Of a DNA stretch of 64,000 bases, positions 10,735-20,639 are shown in pieces; within the stretch, counting starts at the first letter, position 1; every line of letters begins with the position of its first letter. The position numbers were made by a program, and so were the translations under genes. This stretch comes from Paramyrothecium sp. XJ0827. Taxonomy: Eukaryota > Ascomycota > Sordariomycetes > Hypocreales > Stachybotryaceae. The stretch is taken from assembly GCA_020881915.1 (NCBI GenBank), contig JAJFPB010000008.1, positions 2,542,001-2,606,000 on the forward strand. Reading direction: 5' to 3'. The notes under the pieces were generated by a model. It had not been told where the DNA came from, made no database searches, and saw only the letters and a program-made list of their open reading frames with translations.

Positions 10735-13167
10735 ATGGCTGAATCTAGAGACGACAACACATCGAGACAGTCAGGGCGGCCGTTCGGTAGGAGGAGGGCG
10801 CCTTATACCCTACGTGCGTGCGATGCGTGTCGCAGGCGGAAAGGTAGATGCGATGGACGCCAGCCCTGCCGGTACTGCTCTGGGCGGCATCAAGCATGCA
10901 ACTTCTCCAGCAATGCTTGCTACGAGCAGTGGGAAGAGTCTTCGATACCTCATTCGGGGCGAGAGGCCTCTGCTGATTGTCCTCGAGAAGTTTTGCCCAA
11001 GTGTGTTACTGCGAACCTTGCTCCTGAACCAGCTACTGACCATGAATAGCAGCCAAAACAACCACGAGGCTCTCATGGAGCTAGTCTCCAGTCTTCAGAG
11101 TCAGCTGGATGGCCTGGCATCGAGATTTGGCCCATTGCCTGGAACAGAACGGCCTCAGTCTGCTGGCCCAGCAGCAGCAGCAGACAAGCGTCGGACGCCT
11201 AGGGCATCCGGAAGCGCACATCCGCAAACAACAGCATCGTCGTCACGACAGCCAGGACGGCGTTTCTGTGGGCCGACAAGTCCGGAGTACAGTCTTAATG
11301 TGGCTCAAATGAAATTACGAAACGGCAATGCCCGAGAAACCAGGGTTGAACGAGTTGGCATGGCGAGCATTGAAGATGAGGTCATGTCAGACGATGAAGA
11401 CGAACCAGCAACTGGCGATGGTGCGACACCTGCTAATGTTGCATTGCCCATACGGAAGATCCATCTGGAAAGACTCTTCCACATATTTTCAATCGTGGAT
11501 CCAAACCAAGCCGCGAGGCTACTGCGCGTCTATCAAGAAGTTGTCGGAGAGCTCCATCCATTCGTGGATATCAACGATCTAACTAGTCGCTGTCGCAAAT
11601 GGTATGCCCTTTGGGAACGAGAGAAAGGTCTAGGGGGCTTTGACAGTGTGGATGAAGAACATCTTGTGATTGCCAACTTGGCATTGGCCATTGCCATACG
11701 AGCCGAGACGCCCTCACTCGGCTCCCGCGAAACAAGGATCATACAGTCTAGCCTCGAGAGCATCATCAGTGCGAAGCTGATGTCGCCAGCCTCAAGCATA
11801 AAAGACGTTGAAGCTGTGCTTCTGGCGGTAATGATTCCCCAATTCTTCCTTCGCTCTATCTAACGGCCTGCAGGGACTGTACTACTATTTTCAAGACGTG
11901 GCCCGCTCGGCGTGGCGCATGTGCGGGCTTGCCGGCAATATGTTGAGGGAGCTTGGATTTCATAGGAGAGATGTTGTGGAACACGTCACCAAGTCTGACG
12001 CGACTCGCCAAGAGACTGGCATCTTGATAGGCAGTGTCCTCATTCTGGACAGGCAGTTCAGCGCCACGACAGGGCTACCCTCTCATTTCGACAATTCCAG
12101 CTTCGACCTCCTTCCTATCTCACGGGTAAGTGAATGTGGAGTCCACAATGCGACGCTTCAGCTGATTCTTCCAGGACGACACCCCATATCTCAAGTCAAT
12201 GCTGTCATTTATCCAAATCAGCGACAAGTTTAACGAACCGATCTCATCGGCTGCGCGCGGAGAATGGCACGACGACGAAGATGGATTCGAGGTGATGAAT
12301 TTTCAGATTGAGCAGTGGAGGAAGAAGTCTGTGGGCTCATTCACCATGGACAATGTTGCCTCCTGGTCGTCCCATGCATCCTCTCGGCCGCCCTCATGGG
12401 CAATTCTTCTCAATCTTCGCGCAGCTTCCGTCCGTAGTTTGCTCTGGCGGCCATGGTTCTTCCAGGATTCCCGCATTGAAGCGATGAAGGAGCGCTTAGG
12501 CCCAGCCTTGGAGCTTGTCGCAAGCACAATGCAAGTCTTGTCTATCCTAGACACAACGAGCGACGTGTATCGTAAACAGGTGCGTGATGAGCGTTCATGT
12601 CTGTTCGAAGTTCAACATTAACTTTTGCAGCACCCCTTCTATCAACATCTACTATCATCATCTTCCGCCTTGTTCTTCTTAGTAATAGCATATATCGAGC
12701 AGAACAAAACGGCCCTGCTACCAACACTCCCTGCAGAGTTTGCCGACTCAGTGTCTCAGGTTTATCACACCGCTGTCAGGCTGGCGTGCAATTACACCCG
12801 AATATCTCAAGCCTCGCGTCGCTTACACAAAAGACTGCTCGAGATTGGCGATACGCTAGCCAGTCTGCAAATGTTCACAGAACAGTCTCCTCCGACTGCG
12901 ACAAACCACAGATATCCTGGGGCCGCACCAAGAAAGGGCCCGCTGCGCCCCAGCCACGGATCTCTCTGGCAGGGCTCTGTAAACGATCAGCTAGGAAATG
13001 CGTACGTACAACCGACGGAGAACTCGTTGATTATGGCAGAGTCACTAGGGTTTGGACTCACAGCCGCGCCGGATAGCGATTTGCAAATGGGATGGGCCGA
13101 GTCGTTGCTGTGGGACTGGCAGGGTGGCGGTGCAGGGCCTTTTGGTGTTCCTGGAGACAGTGTGTAG
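10735..13167 (+). CDS. Zn(II)2Cys6 fungal transcription factor (SdrA-position regulator)
   Basis: Five exons (10735-11000, 11050-11827, 11874-12125, 12175-12579, 12631-13167) give 745 residues. Residues 28-58 hold the binuclear zinc cluster, starting CDACRRRKGRCDG, with spacing C-x2-C-x6-C-x5-C-x2-C-x6-C. A short coiled segment follows (LMELVSSLQSQLDGLASRFG), as in dimerising members. The middle region, exons 2-4, has the fungal-specific transcription factor domain, with RSAWRMCGLAGNMLRELGFHRR being its most typical piece. It is encoded downstream of PAD1 on the same strand. In Aspergillus niger a Zn2Cys6 regulator, SdrA, lies in the equivalent place and activates padA1 and cdcA. That this is the orthologue is inferred from position and class only. 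Confidence 0.88.
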
Positions 13168-13382
13168 ATTTATTTACAAAGGAATAGTTAGATTTACATG
13201 GCATGTTGTTGTCAGCTTAATCTCTCACAGCTCAGTCGGTACAATAGCCCTGGTTGGCTGATATTCTCCTAATTTAATGCGGCTAGACATGAAAACGCAC
13301 TTGCACGTATAACAATCAATCGCAAAACAAAGTAAAAAGCCAAGGCAAAATTATAACTTCGAAATCCTCACGAACCATCACA

Positions 13383-14110
13383 AAGAAACCGAACTTGCTA
13401 CGTACATGAGAGGCCGCACGGTAAATTCGAGCTGCGCCAACTTCAACCTCCTCATCATGCTCGATAGAACTTCCTCCTCGGCCAAGGCTTCGAGTGCAGC
13501 CTCTTTGTCTTAGAGCAAGTCTTATAGCAGCAACTCGATATCTACAGCAACCTCGAGGACAGCATCGCTAGGTCTGGCAAAGTCAAGCTCCCAACTGAAA
13601 TCGTCGTCATCGTCGCCTTCTGGAGTGGTAACGATCTTGAAGCATGCGTCAATGAGCTTTATCCCATCCAGAAGACCGTTACCAAGCTCTGTTCCATCGT
13701 TGTTTTTTCTAGCACGCCAACTTGTTCGTGAAAGCTCGATATGTCGAACTCAGCTCTGCTTAGGGCAATCAGGGTGGCAAGTGATGTCACAGGTGGCACA
13801 TGCCTCCCACTTTCGTCTCAGGTCAATGGCTGAGAGCGAGTTGTGACGGAGAATCCCAGACGCAAAAATCGTACAAGATTATTCATACAAGTTCAACTGT
13901 GGCTTAGTTTCGAAAAAATCAATAATTTCAGACCAAATTCCAGTTTCGAACATCAAGTTTTTCGAGTTAGTAGATTATGCCGAGGTATCCTCCTTCTATG
14001 GGCTTATCGTGCACGTTGATTAAATCACTGATCTTGCGTATGGATATCACATCGTCTACGTTGACTCGGACGATATCCACAATCCTGAGAATGCCTACTT
14101 TCGAAAATTA
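13383..14110 (-). pseudogene. Decayed protein-coding gene with several in-frame stops
   Basis: Read on the minus strand, one frame from about 13980 down to a TGA near 13383 runs as good protein, broken only by stop codons at 13977-13975 (TAA), 13881-13879 (TAA), 13752-13750 (TGA), 13524-13522 and 13512-13510 (TAA). Each TAA would be a Gln codon (CAA), and the TGA an Arg codon (CGA), before one C-to-T change. Readable pieces include ETGIWSEIIDFFETKPQLN, RHNSLSAIDLRRKWEACATC, CDITCHPDCPKQS, GLLDGIKLIDACFKIVTTPE and DDDFSWELDFARPSDAVLEV. Upstream, 14100-13970 reads well in another frame (DIVRVNVDDVISIRKISDLI), so a frameshift or intron lies near 13970. The family was not recognised. A broken gene is more likely than a spliced one because the stops are scattered. 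Confidence 0.5.
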
Positions 14111-14447
14111 AATTCGCCACATGCCAGAAGTCTAGTAAGCCATGTCTTTTCCGGCCTTATGAACCTTAACTGGGCATTTGTAGGTTCGGTATTCGATTAA
14201 GTTCAGATCTACGGCATTTCCCATAATCCTCATGTCTCATTCGAGTAAGAGTTCTCCTTGTCCCTCAGTAGCTGACAGCCACGTTCCCCACAGTGAAATA
14301 TTTTCCATTTTCACAATGGATGTGTGAGTAAAATGCATGTGTGAACTCGTCGAGGCTCATGGACTTAAGTAAAGGAAGCTACCGCCCATTAAATTTCTCC
14401 CGTCTATTAATCACCCTGTAAGTGCCGACGCTTCTTTTTTTGGTAAA
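14111..14447. other. Intergenic upstream of the NTF2-like gene
   Basis: No coding signal beyond the edge of the decayed gene. It presumably contains the promoter of the gene at 14448. No clear TATA element is seen. Confidence 0.35.
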
Positions 14448-15053
14448 ATGAAAACCTCTAGTATCCTACCAACGGTTGCTGCATTAGTTGCAACCGCCCA
14501 GGGCAGCGTGCAACCTGAATTGCTGGCCCGGGATACGCACCACCAAACGTGCCTCAGTAAGGATGAAGCCTGGAGTATCACCCGACGTTGGCTTGACATC
14601 TATTCAACCAATGGAGGTGTTACGACCAAGGCTAAACTCGCCACTATCGTCTCACCGGACATTAAGAGCTATGACTATACGTATGGGCCACCAGTGTTTG
14701 GAATCGACCAGCTTTGGAGTGTTCTCACGGCCCCGGGCAATGCAACGACAACCAACATCACCCAATTTCCGAATTTCCTGCTCTATACCTGTGAGCAAAT
14801 TGCGTACAATTGGCAATACAATGCAGTGACGACCGGCTACAACTCGTGCGTCTCCAATCTTGACGGCTATAATGGCCTTCGAAATAAGTGCTAAGACGAA
14901 ATCTACAGAACTGTTCCGGCGGGAACGCCTGTATCACTCACAGGCAACGATATCTTGCTCATCAACCTGAAAACAAGGCTCATTTCAAATGCTACGTCAT
15001 GCGGCGATTATATTCTGCTTTCTCGGCAGCTTGGAAACACTTGTAACGTCTAG
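14448..15053 (+). CDS. Secreted NTF2/SnoaL-like protein
   Basis: Two exons (14448-14845, 14909-15053) give 180 residues. Residues 1-19 are a signal peptide (MKTSSILPTVAALVATAQG). The mature part has the layout of secreted fungal NTF2-like cone-fold proteins: EAWSITRRWLDIYST near the start, then SPDIKSYDYTYGPPVFG and PNFLLYTCEQIAYNWQYN, and across the intron GYNSTVPAGTPVSLTGNDIL and SCGDYILLSRQLG. Without splicing the frame stops at a TAA (14892-14894) that lies inside the 63-bp intron. The donor is GTGCGT, the acceptor CTACAG, with a ctaag branch site. Such proteins bind or convert small hydrophobic ligands, but no active-site residues can be assigned. It lies between the regulator and the alcohol oxidase; a role in the pathway is possible but unproven. 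Confidence 0.8.
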
Positions 15054-16458
15054 TTATGATTGACAGTAGACCTTCAAGTAGTGAATTACAATCGCCGAAC
15101 ATGTATTACATTTCTTACCAATCTAATCATTAGACCACATTTCCAGCATAATCTCGCGTCGATGCCATCGTGAAAGCACCACCAAGACCTATTCTTGTGT
15201 GGCGGATAGCATAAGAGGAACTACGCCCACTTTTTCAACACTCTACAAGCCATGAGTTTAATGATTGGAGATTGAATCTATCCAGCGAAGCAACATCAGA
15301 TTCACAAAAGAGATGAACGAGGACGTTTCAGGAGAACAGATGCGCCCCCCACGTACCTCACCACCGCAAGACTATCCGCAAATTCTCCAGCGCATCACCG
15401 CGAATCTTTAGAGTGATTGGACAATCAATCACTCAAAGTAAACGCGTAAGCTTGGAATAGAAGAACAAAACGCTAAGTGAAAGATCTCGTCTAGTGGCAT
15501 GCATGGATCGAACGATGACCTGAAGGAGAGTGAGTGCCAATGTCAGACTTGGTCCACACCGGTCCCATTAGCGTCGTAATGCATGCGGGGAGCGCTTCGA
15601 CTCGAGCCGTTCTCTCATGTAACTTCACTCTAACGGAGTATGACCGGGCCGCCCTCACATATACCCGGAAGGGCTCCGCGTGGAGGATGTAGCGTCGGGT
15701 GCATTAGCCTTTGGAGTGTGTAGGGAGATCGGATATCATTGGCTTGAATCGAAAGCAGATGCAACGTCGTTAAGCCTTCTGCTTGATATTGGTTATGCAG
15801 GACCCCGCAGTCTCCAACATTCGTGTTTGGTGGTCTTGGCCGGGCGACCAACAATCCGGAAAGGATGGCTCGGTAATTGCTGGATTTCGTCAGCAGGTCA
15901 GAGTTGTTGTCTCTATACGTCAATAACCGGGAAAATGGCCATTGTTCAGGAGTCCCAGTTTCATAGAAGTAATGAGGGTTTCCAACATCCAAGACATAGT
16001 AATTGCAGTGTTAAATTATAACTGAACAGTGGAATAATCCTTGCCAATGTGGAGAATGCGACGACCCGACATATCATGCCAACGAGGCCCGACGTTTATA
16101 TCCGGCTCTCCCGTAGCATCTGCCGCGATACCCCCAAGGCAATACGTGGGACTCTAATGCAACGCCTTCGCACTTCTCCACTCTGAGAGGCCATTGCCGA
16201 ATCTCCTCTAGACGCCTCGGACAGGAGGAATCCCACTTGGCTGGACTGGACTGCTTGCACCACGCTCTCCTGGTTTGTTTCATTGGTGCCCGCAGACATC
16301 CGCACACGAATGCATTGTAGCAATGGGCACATTTTGGCAATATTAGGATGTGAGGGGGCGGTGTTCATCAGCAGTGACGTGTGCATCGGGGTTCTCTCGG
16401 AATCGAGACTTGGCGACAAGATCACGATGGACACTACGTGTTGTGGTGTGCGACTGTC
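15054..16458. other. Long intergenic region upstream of alcohol oxidase
   Basis: About 1.4 kb with only short frames that show no family motif and no splice-linked continuation. I see no repeat or RNA gene. It is long enough to hold extended upstream control elements of the alcohol oxidase gene. Confidence 0.35.
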
Positions 16459-16465
16459 TATATAA
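16459..16465 (+). promoter_or_regulatory. TATA box of alcohol oxidase gene
   Basis: TATATAA, followed by G, about 95 bp upstream of the ATG at 16560. Sequence and spacing fit a strong, regulated core promoter. Confidence 0.55.
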
Positions 16466-16559
16466 GTTTGTGTTTGGCTCTTACCGAGAGTCGTGATCTG
16501 GCATATACACTACACTTTTTTACCCATTCCCTAGTAGTGCTACCACCGAAACGGACAAC

Positions 16560-18852
16560 ATGGGTGAGGGTAAATATTCTGCCAACATGAGCTCTCTCCC
16601 TGATGAGTTCGACATCATCGTCTGCGGAGGGGGATCATGCGGCTGTGTGGTCGCTGGGAGGTATGACTTCTTCACATCTCTTTCTTGAACTGTAGCTCAG
16701 GGGTACACAGGTTGGCCAACCTCGACCACAACCTTAAAGTGCTGCTCATAGAGGCCGGTGAGAACAATCTCAACAACCCATGGGTCTTCCGTCCAGGCAT
16801 CTATCCTAGGAACATGAAGCTTGACTCCAAAACTGCTTCATTCTATGAGTCCCGTCCATCCAAGTGGCTGGCCGGCCGTAAGGCTGTTGTGCCCTGTGCC
16901 CATATTCTAGGTGGCGGGTCGTCCATCAACTTCATGATGTACACACGCGCATCTGCTTCCGACTACGATGACTTCCAGGCGAAGGGCTGGACAACCAAAG
17001 AGCTCCTTCCCCTGATGAGGAAGCACGAGACATACCAGAGAGCTTGCCACAATAGGGACATCCATGGCTTTGACGGACCCATCAAGGTCTCCTTTGGCAA
17101 CTACACCTACCCCATCAAGGAAGACTTTCTCCGTGCCGCAGAATCCCAGGGCATCCCCACAGTCGATGACCTACAGGATCTGGTCACTGGCCACGGCGCA
17201 GAGCACTGGCTGAAGTGGATCAATCGCGACACAGGCCGCCGCAGCGACTCGGCCCATGCGTACATCCACTCAACGCGTGCAGTTCACAACAATCTTTACC
17301 TAGCGTGCAACACAAAGGTCGACAAGGTCATAATCGAGAATGGCCGAGCTGTCGCCGTGCAAACAGTGCCGACAAAGCCATTGCATCCCTCGCAAACGAA
17401 GCCAAGGATCTTCAAGGCGAGAAAGCAGATTGTGGTCTCCGGCGGAACGTTGTCGTCGCCACTGATCTTGCAACGCTCTGGAATCGGCGACCCGGAGAAG
17501 CTGAAGGCCGCGGGTGTTGAGCCAATTGTGGATCTGCCAGGAGTTGGCTTGAACTTCCAAGATCATTATCTTACTTTCTCAGTATACCGGGCGAAGCCGG
17601 GAACAGAAAGCTTCGATGATTTTGTCCGTGGTGACCCTGAAGTTCAGAAGAGTATGACTCCCTTTCTCCTTTGTTCAACACTAAAGGACGCCTTATGCTA
17701 ATTAATCTCAGGGGTCTTTAATGAGTGGAACCTCAAAGGCACCGGTCCTCTAGCTACCAATGGCATTGAAGCTGGTGTCAAGATCCGACCGACCGAGGAG
17801 GAGCTCAAGGAGTTTGAGTCTTGGCCTACTCCTCACTTCAAAGACGGCTGGAAGTCCTACTTCAAGGAGAAGCCTGACAAGCCCGTGATGCATTATAGTG
17901 TCATCGCCGGTCACTTTGGCGACCATATGCTTTTGTAAGATGGAACCTAACTTAACGGATAATAGTGTCTTTCTGACACTTTTAGGCCTCCCGGAAACTT
18001 CTTCAGCATGTTCCATTTCTTGGAATATCCCTTCTCGCGAGGATTTACCCACATCAAGAGCGCTGACCCGTACGCGGCTCCTGACTTCGACACGGGTTTC
18101 ATGAACGATGAGCGTGACATGGTCCCCATGGTATGGGGCTACATAAAGTCCCGCGAGACTGCTAGACGCATGGATGCGTTTGCCGGAGAAGTCGAGACGA
18201 TGGTAAGCATGCATGACATACCTTTACTACGAAGGCTGTGCTGACAGGGACAGCACCCTTTCTTCGATTACGACAGCCCTGCTCGCGCACATGACATGGA
18301 CCTAGCCACCACCAAAGCCTACGCACTTCCCGGCAATCTGACTGCAGGCATCACCCATGGTTCCTGGAGCAGCCACCTTCCTGAACCAGACAGAAAGCCT
18401 TCAGTGAGCACGCTCAGCTCCAACAGGGTGCACCTACGTGAGGACCTGAAGTATAGCGACGTCGACATCAAGGCCATCGAAGAATGGGTCAAGCGACACG
18501 TCGAAAGTACTTGGCACAGCCTCGGAACATGCTCAATGGCTCCCAGGGAGGGCAACAGCATCGTCAAGCACGGCGTTTTGGATGAGAGACTAAATGTTCA
18601 TGGTGTGAAAGGGCTCAAGGTGGCGGACCTCAGTATTTGTCCGGACAATGTCGGCTGCAACACGTAAGTTCGCCAGTATGCCCTGACAAATGGCCCGACT
18701 AACGTTGTGGAAGGTATTCAACTGCTCTGCTCATCGGTGAAAAGGCTGCTATGCTTGTTGCAGAGGACCTTGGATACACGGGAGAGGCATTGAACATGAA
18801 GGTGCCTACATATCATGCCCCTGGTGAGCTTGCGTTACCGTCTCGTCTCTGA
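16560..18852 (+). CDS. AOX1: Peroxisomal FAD-dependent alcohol (methanol) oxidase, GMC family
   Basis: Six exons (16560-16660, 16711-17651, 17712-17934, 17986-18202, 18248-18663, 18714-18852) give 678 residues, near the usual 660-670 of alcohol oxidases. The FAD-binding Rossmann motif is VCGGGSCGCVVAGR, completed across intron 1, with EAGENN as its acidic end. AOX-type segments include DSKTASFYESRPSKWLAGR, PCAHILGGGSSINFMMYTRA and GVGLNFQDHYLTF. The catalytic His lies in TWHSLGTCSMAPREGN and the second catalytic residue, Asn, in DNVGCNTYSTALLIGEKAA. The protein ends in Ser-Arg-Leu, a type 1 peroxisomal targeting signal. It oxidises methanol or other short primary alcohols to aldehyde with release of hydrogen peroxide. 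Ascomycete homologues are linked to methanol from pectin or methoxylated aromatics. A TATA box lies 95 bp upstream. Confidence 0.92.
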
Positions 18853-19474
18853 TTGACTTTGATAATTCTGTATCTCAAATTGCTGAGCCTAAGGCGTATT
18901 TCTATGATGTTTAGTATTTCTAGTTCTGTGAATGGAAAACAAAATCTCTGTAGTCGCTACAATTTGCTCACTATTCGCCATTCATTCCAATGCCTGTATG
19001 AGAGTAGTTTGATTATAGTAGTAACTCAAAAAGCAAAATAGACACACTAAGTACCACCTCTATCAGATAATTTCAATGTGAGTGGTAAAAACCGAAAAGG
19101 AATCGAAGGACGTCTTGACAACTTGGGCCGGGTGAAGCTTCAACGTGGCAAATGAGGAAAGAAGGAGAACATAAAGCCAAAGATCAACTAGTGCAATGTT
19201 CCGAGGTCTTTTGTACCATACCTACTCTGGCTCTTTTCATTCTCCGACCATCACAGATACAATGGCCTCCATGGATCACATTTTCCTAAATCTAGAGTAG
19301 CATATAATCACCACCTAGCCATTGAAACGCTCCCGAACCCAGGCCGTGAATCGACGACAAATTTCGTAGATCTAATGTGAATCCCACCTATTCTCAATCC
19401 AAACAGAACGCTCTAAATCACTCTGATTGAGTATTGAGAGTGCATCACTGCAATATCGAAGCAAATCCCCGTGC
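18853..19474. other. Intergenic
   Basis: No gene or repeat is supported. The right part carries the promoter of the gene at 19589. Confidence 0.35.
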
Positions 19475-19483
19475 TATATAAAG
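19475..19483 (+). promoter_or_regulatory. TATA box
   Basis: TATATAAAG about 110 bp upstream of the ATG at 19589, with the downstream leader rich in A and C, as is usual in fungal leaders. Confidence 0.5.
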
Positions 19484-19588
19484 CGTTGCTTGAACGATAA
19501 CTCAAGTCTTTTATGAATCAAATTTCGTTCATTAGCCAAAGCAAGTACAAGCAATCACACAAACATTGCCCTTCACTAAACTTTAACC

Positions 19589-20122
19589 ATGCCTACCGAG
19601 GACCAATGGGAGACGCTCAGAACTGACCAAGATTGGCCATGGCCTAAATATGACAGCACGGCCGAAGTTCCATTTCACCCAAGACGATTCTTCGAGACAA
19701 CTAGAGAATTGATGATCGCAATGGAAGTGGTTGCCGTGGATGAAAACTCTCCAGTGACTGATCCAATGAGGATCGATGACGACGCGATAAAGCAGTTTCT
19801 CAAAATGTATGTTCCTGTCCAGCCGAAATTTACGAGGGATTGGGAAAACATGTCGACGTCGAGTCGGCTGATGGCACTCTTCCAAGCCTCCAAATACAGA
19901 TACGTGTTGATGCTCAAGGCACTTGAGATTCTGCCAAAATTTGAGGGTGAAGTTCCCCAAACCGACGATTATGTCGTATTCAGGGAACTTCAAGAGCAGA
20001 ATGCGGTCTTGATTGATCATTGGGAAGAAGAAGCTAAGCTCTTGAATGAAGCTAGCAAAGAGGACTTGATACCGAAATTGGAGAAACTCGCCGGTGGTTG
20101 GAAGTATTGGGCTCAGCTTTGA
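19589..20122 (+). CDS. Hypothetical protein, 177 aa
   Basis: Intronless frame with a good start context (aaccATGcct), an upstream TATA box and balanced composition. It has no signal peptide or membrane segment. The protein is acidic and mostly helical in appearance, with Trp-rich N-terminus (DQWETLRTDQDWPWPKYD) and a C-terminal stretch of charged helix (HWEEEAKLLNEASKEDLIP). I do not recognise a family. The next gene lies convergently 517 bp away. Confidence 0.7.
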   Translation: MPTEDQWETLRTDQDWPWPKYDSTAEVPFHPRRFFETTRELMIAMEVVAVDENSPVTDPMRIDDDAIKQFLKMYVPVQPKFTRDWENMSTSSRLMALFQASKYRYVLMLKALEILPKFEGEVPQTDDYVVFRELQEQNAVLIDHWEEEAKLLNEASKEDLIPKLEKLAGGWKYWAQL

Positions 20123-20639
20123 GCTTGGTTGCCTATGGGTTTGTCAGAGGCTCCTTCGTAAGCGGAGGTTGCTCAGGCGGAAGATGGCTCATGGCATCAT
20201 ACTAGCATCTCCATAACTAGTTCCAATCAAAGCATCATCCTTCAGAGTGCCTTCTGTAGATACTCAGTGCCTTTCCAATAAGCAATGAACCTAAGGCGAT
20301 GCACTTTTTGTGAAAAGTCGAGGTGAATCGAGTCAACTCGCGCCTGTCGGCTTGGAGTCGTTCATTAAAAGTGACATGCTCCAACTCCCTTGTTGCCTTG
20401 ATAAGGTGATCGTAGGGCTGGCCCAGTGGTGTGCAAGGGGTGGAACCTGGATACCTTTTGAATGTGTTTGAGCGGTAGCCCTGGAAACTCCATTCTGGGG
20501 CGGCACATTGAGGTTTGCAGGTTCATAGACATAGGCTTTGATAGACGCTATAATGGCAGCTGGGAGCTTCGCCCCCCCTCTACTTGTTCTTTCTTGATTG
20601 ACTTGCACTTGTGTATTCAAATCCACAAACAATAACTAA
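20123..20639. other. Convergent intergenic region
   Basis: 3' region between the hypothetical gene (+) and the HET gene (-). A 99-codon frame on the minus strand lies here, but it has no motif and no clear splice to the HET gene, so it is not called. Confidence 0.35.

Noticed and set aside
14885..14908. 21-bp in-frame mini-intron in the NTF2-like gene
   Set aside because: Too short for a fungal spliceosomal intron; the 63-bp alternative with the same acceptor gives the family sequence.
15630..15992. 120-codon minus-strand frame in the gap before alcohol oxidase
   Set aside because: No family features, no splice continuation and no start context; composition looks random.
20333..20632. 99-codon frame downstream of the first HET gene as a further exon
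   Set aside because: No motif, and no convincing donor before the HET stop.
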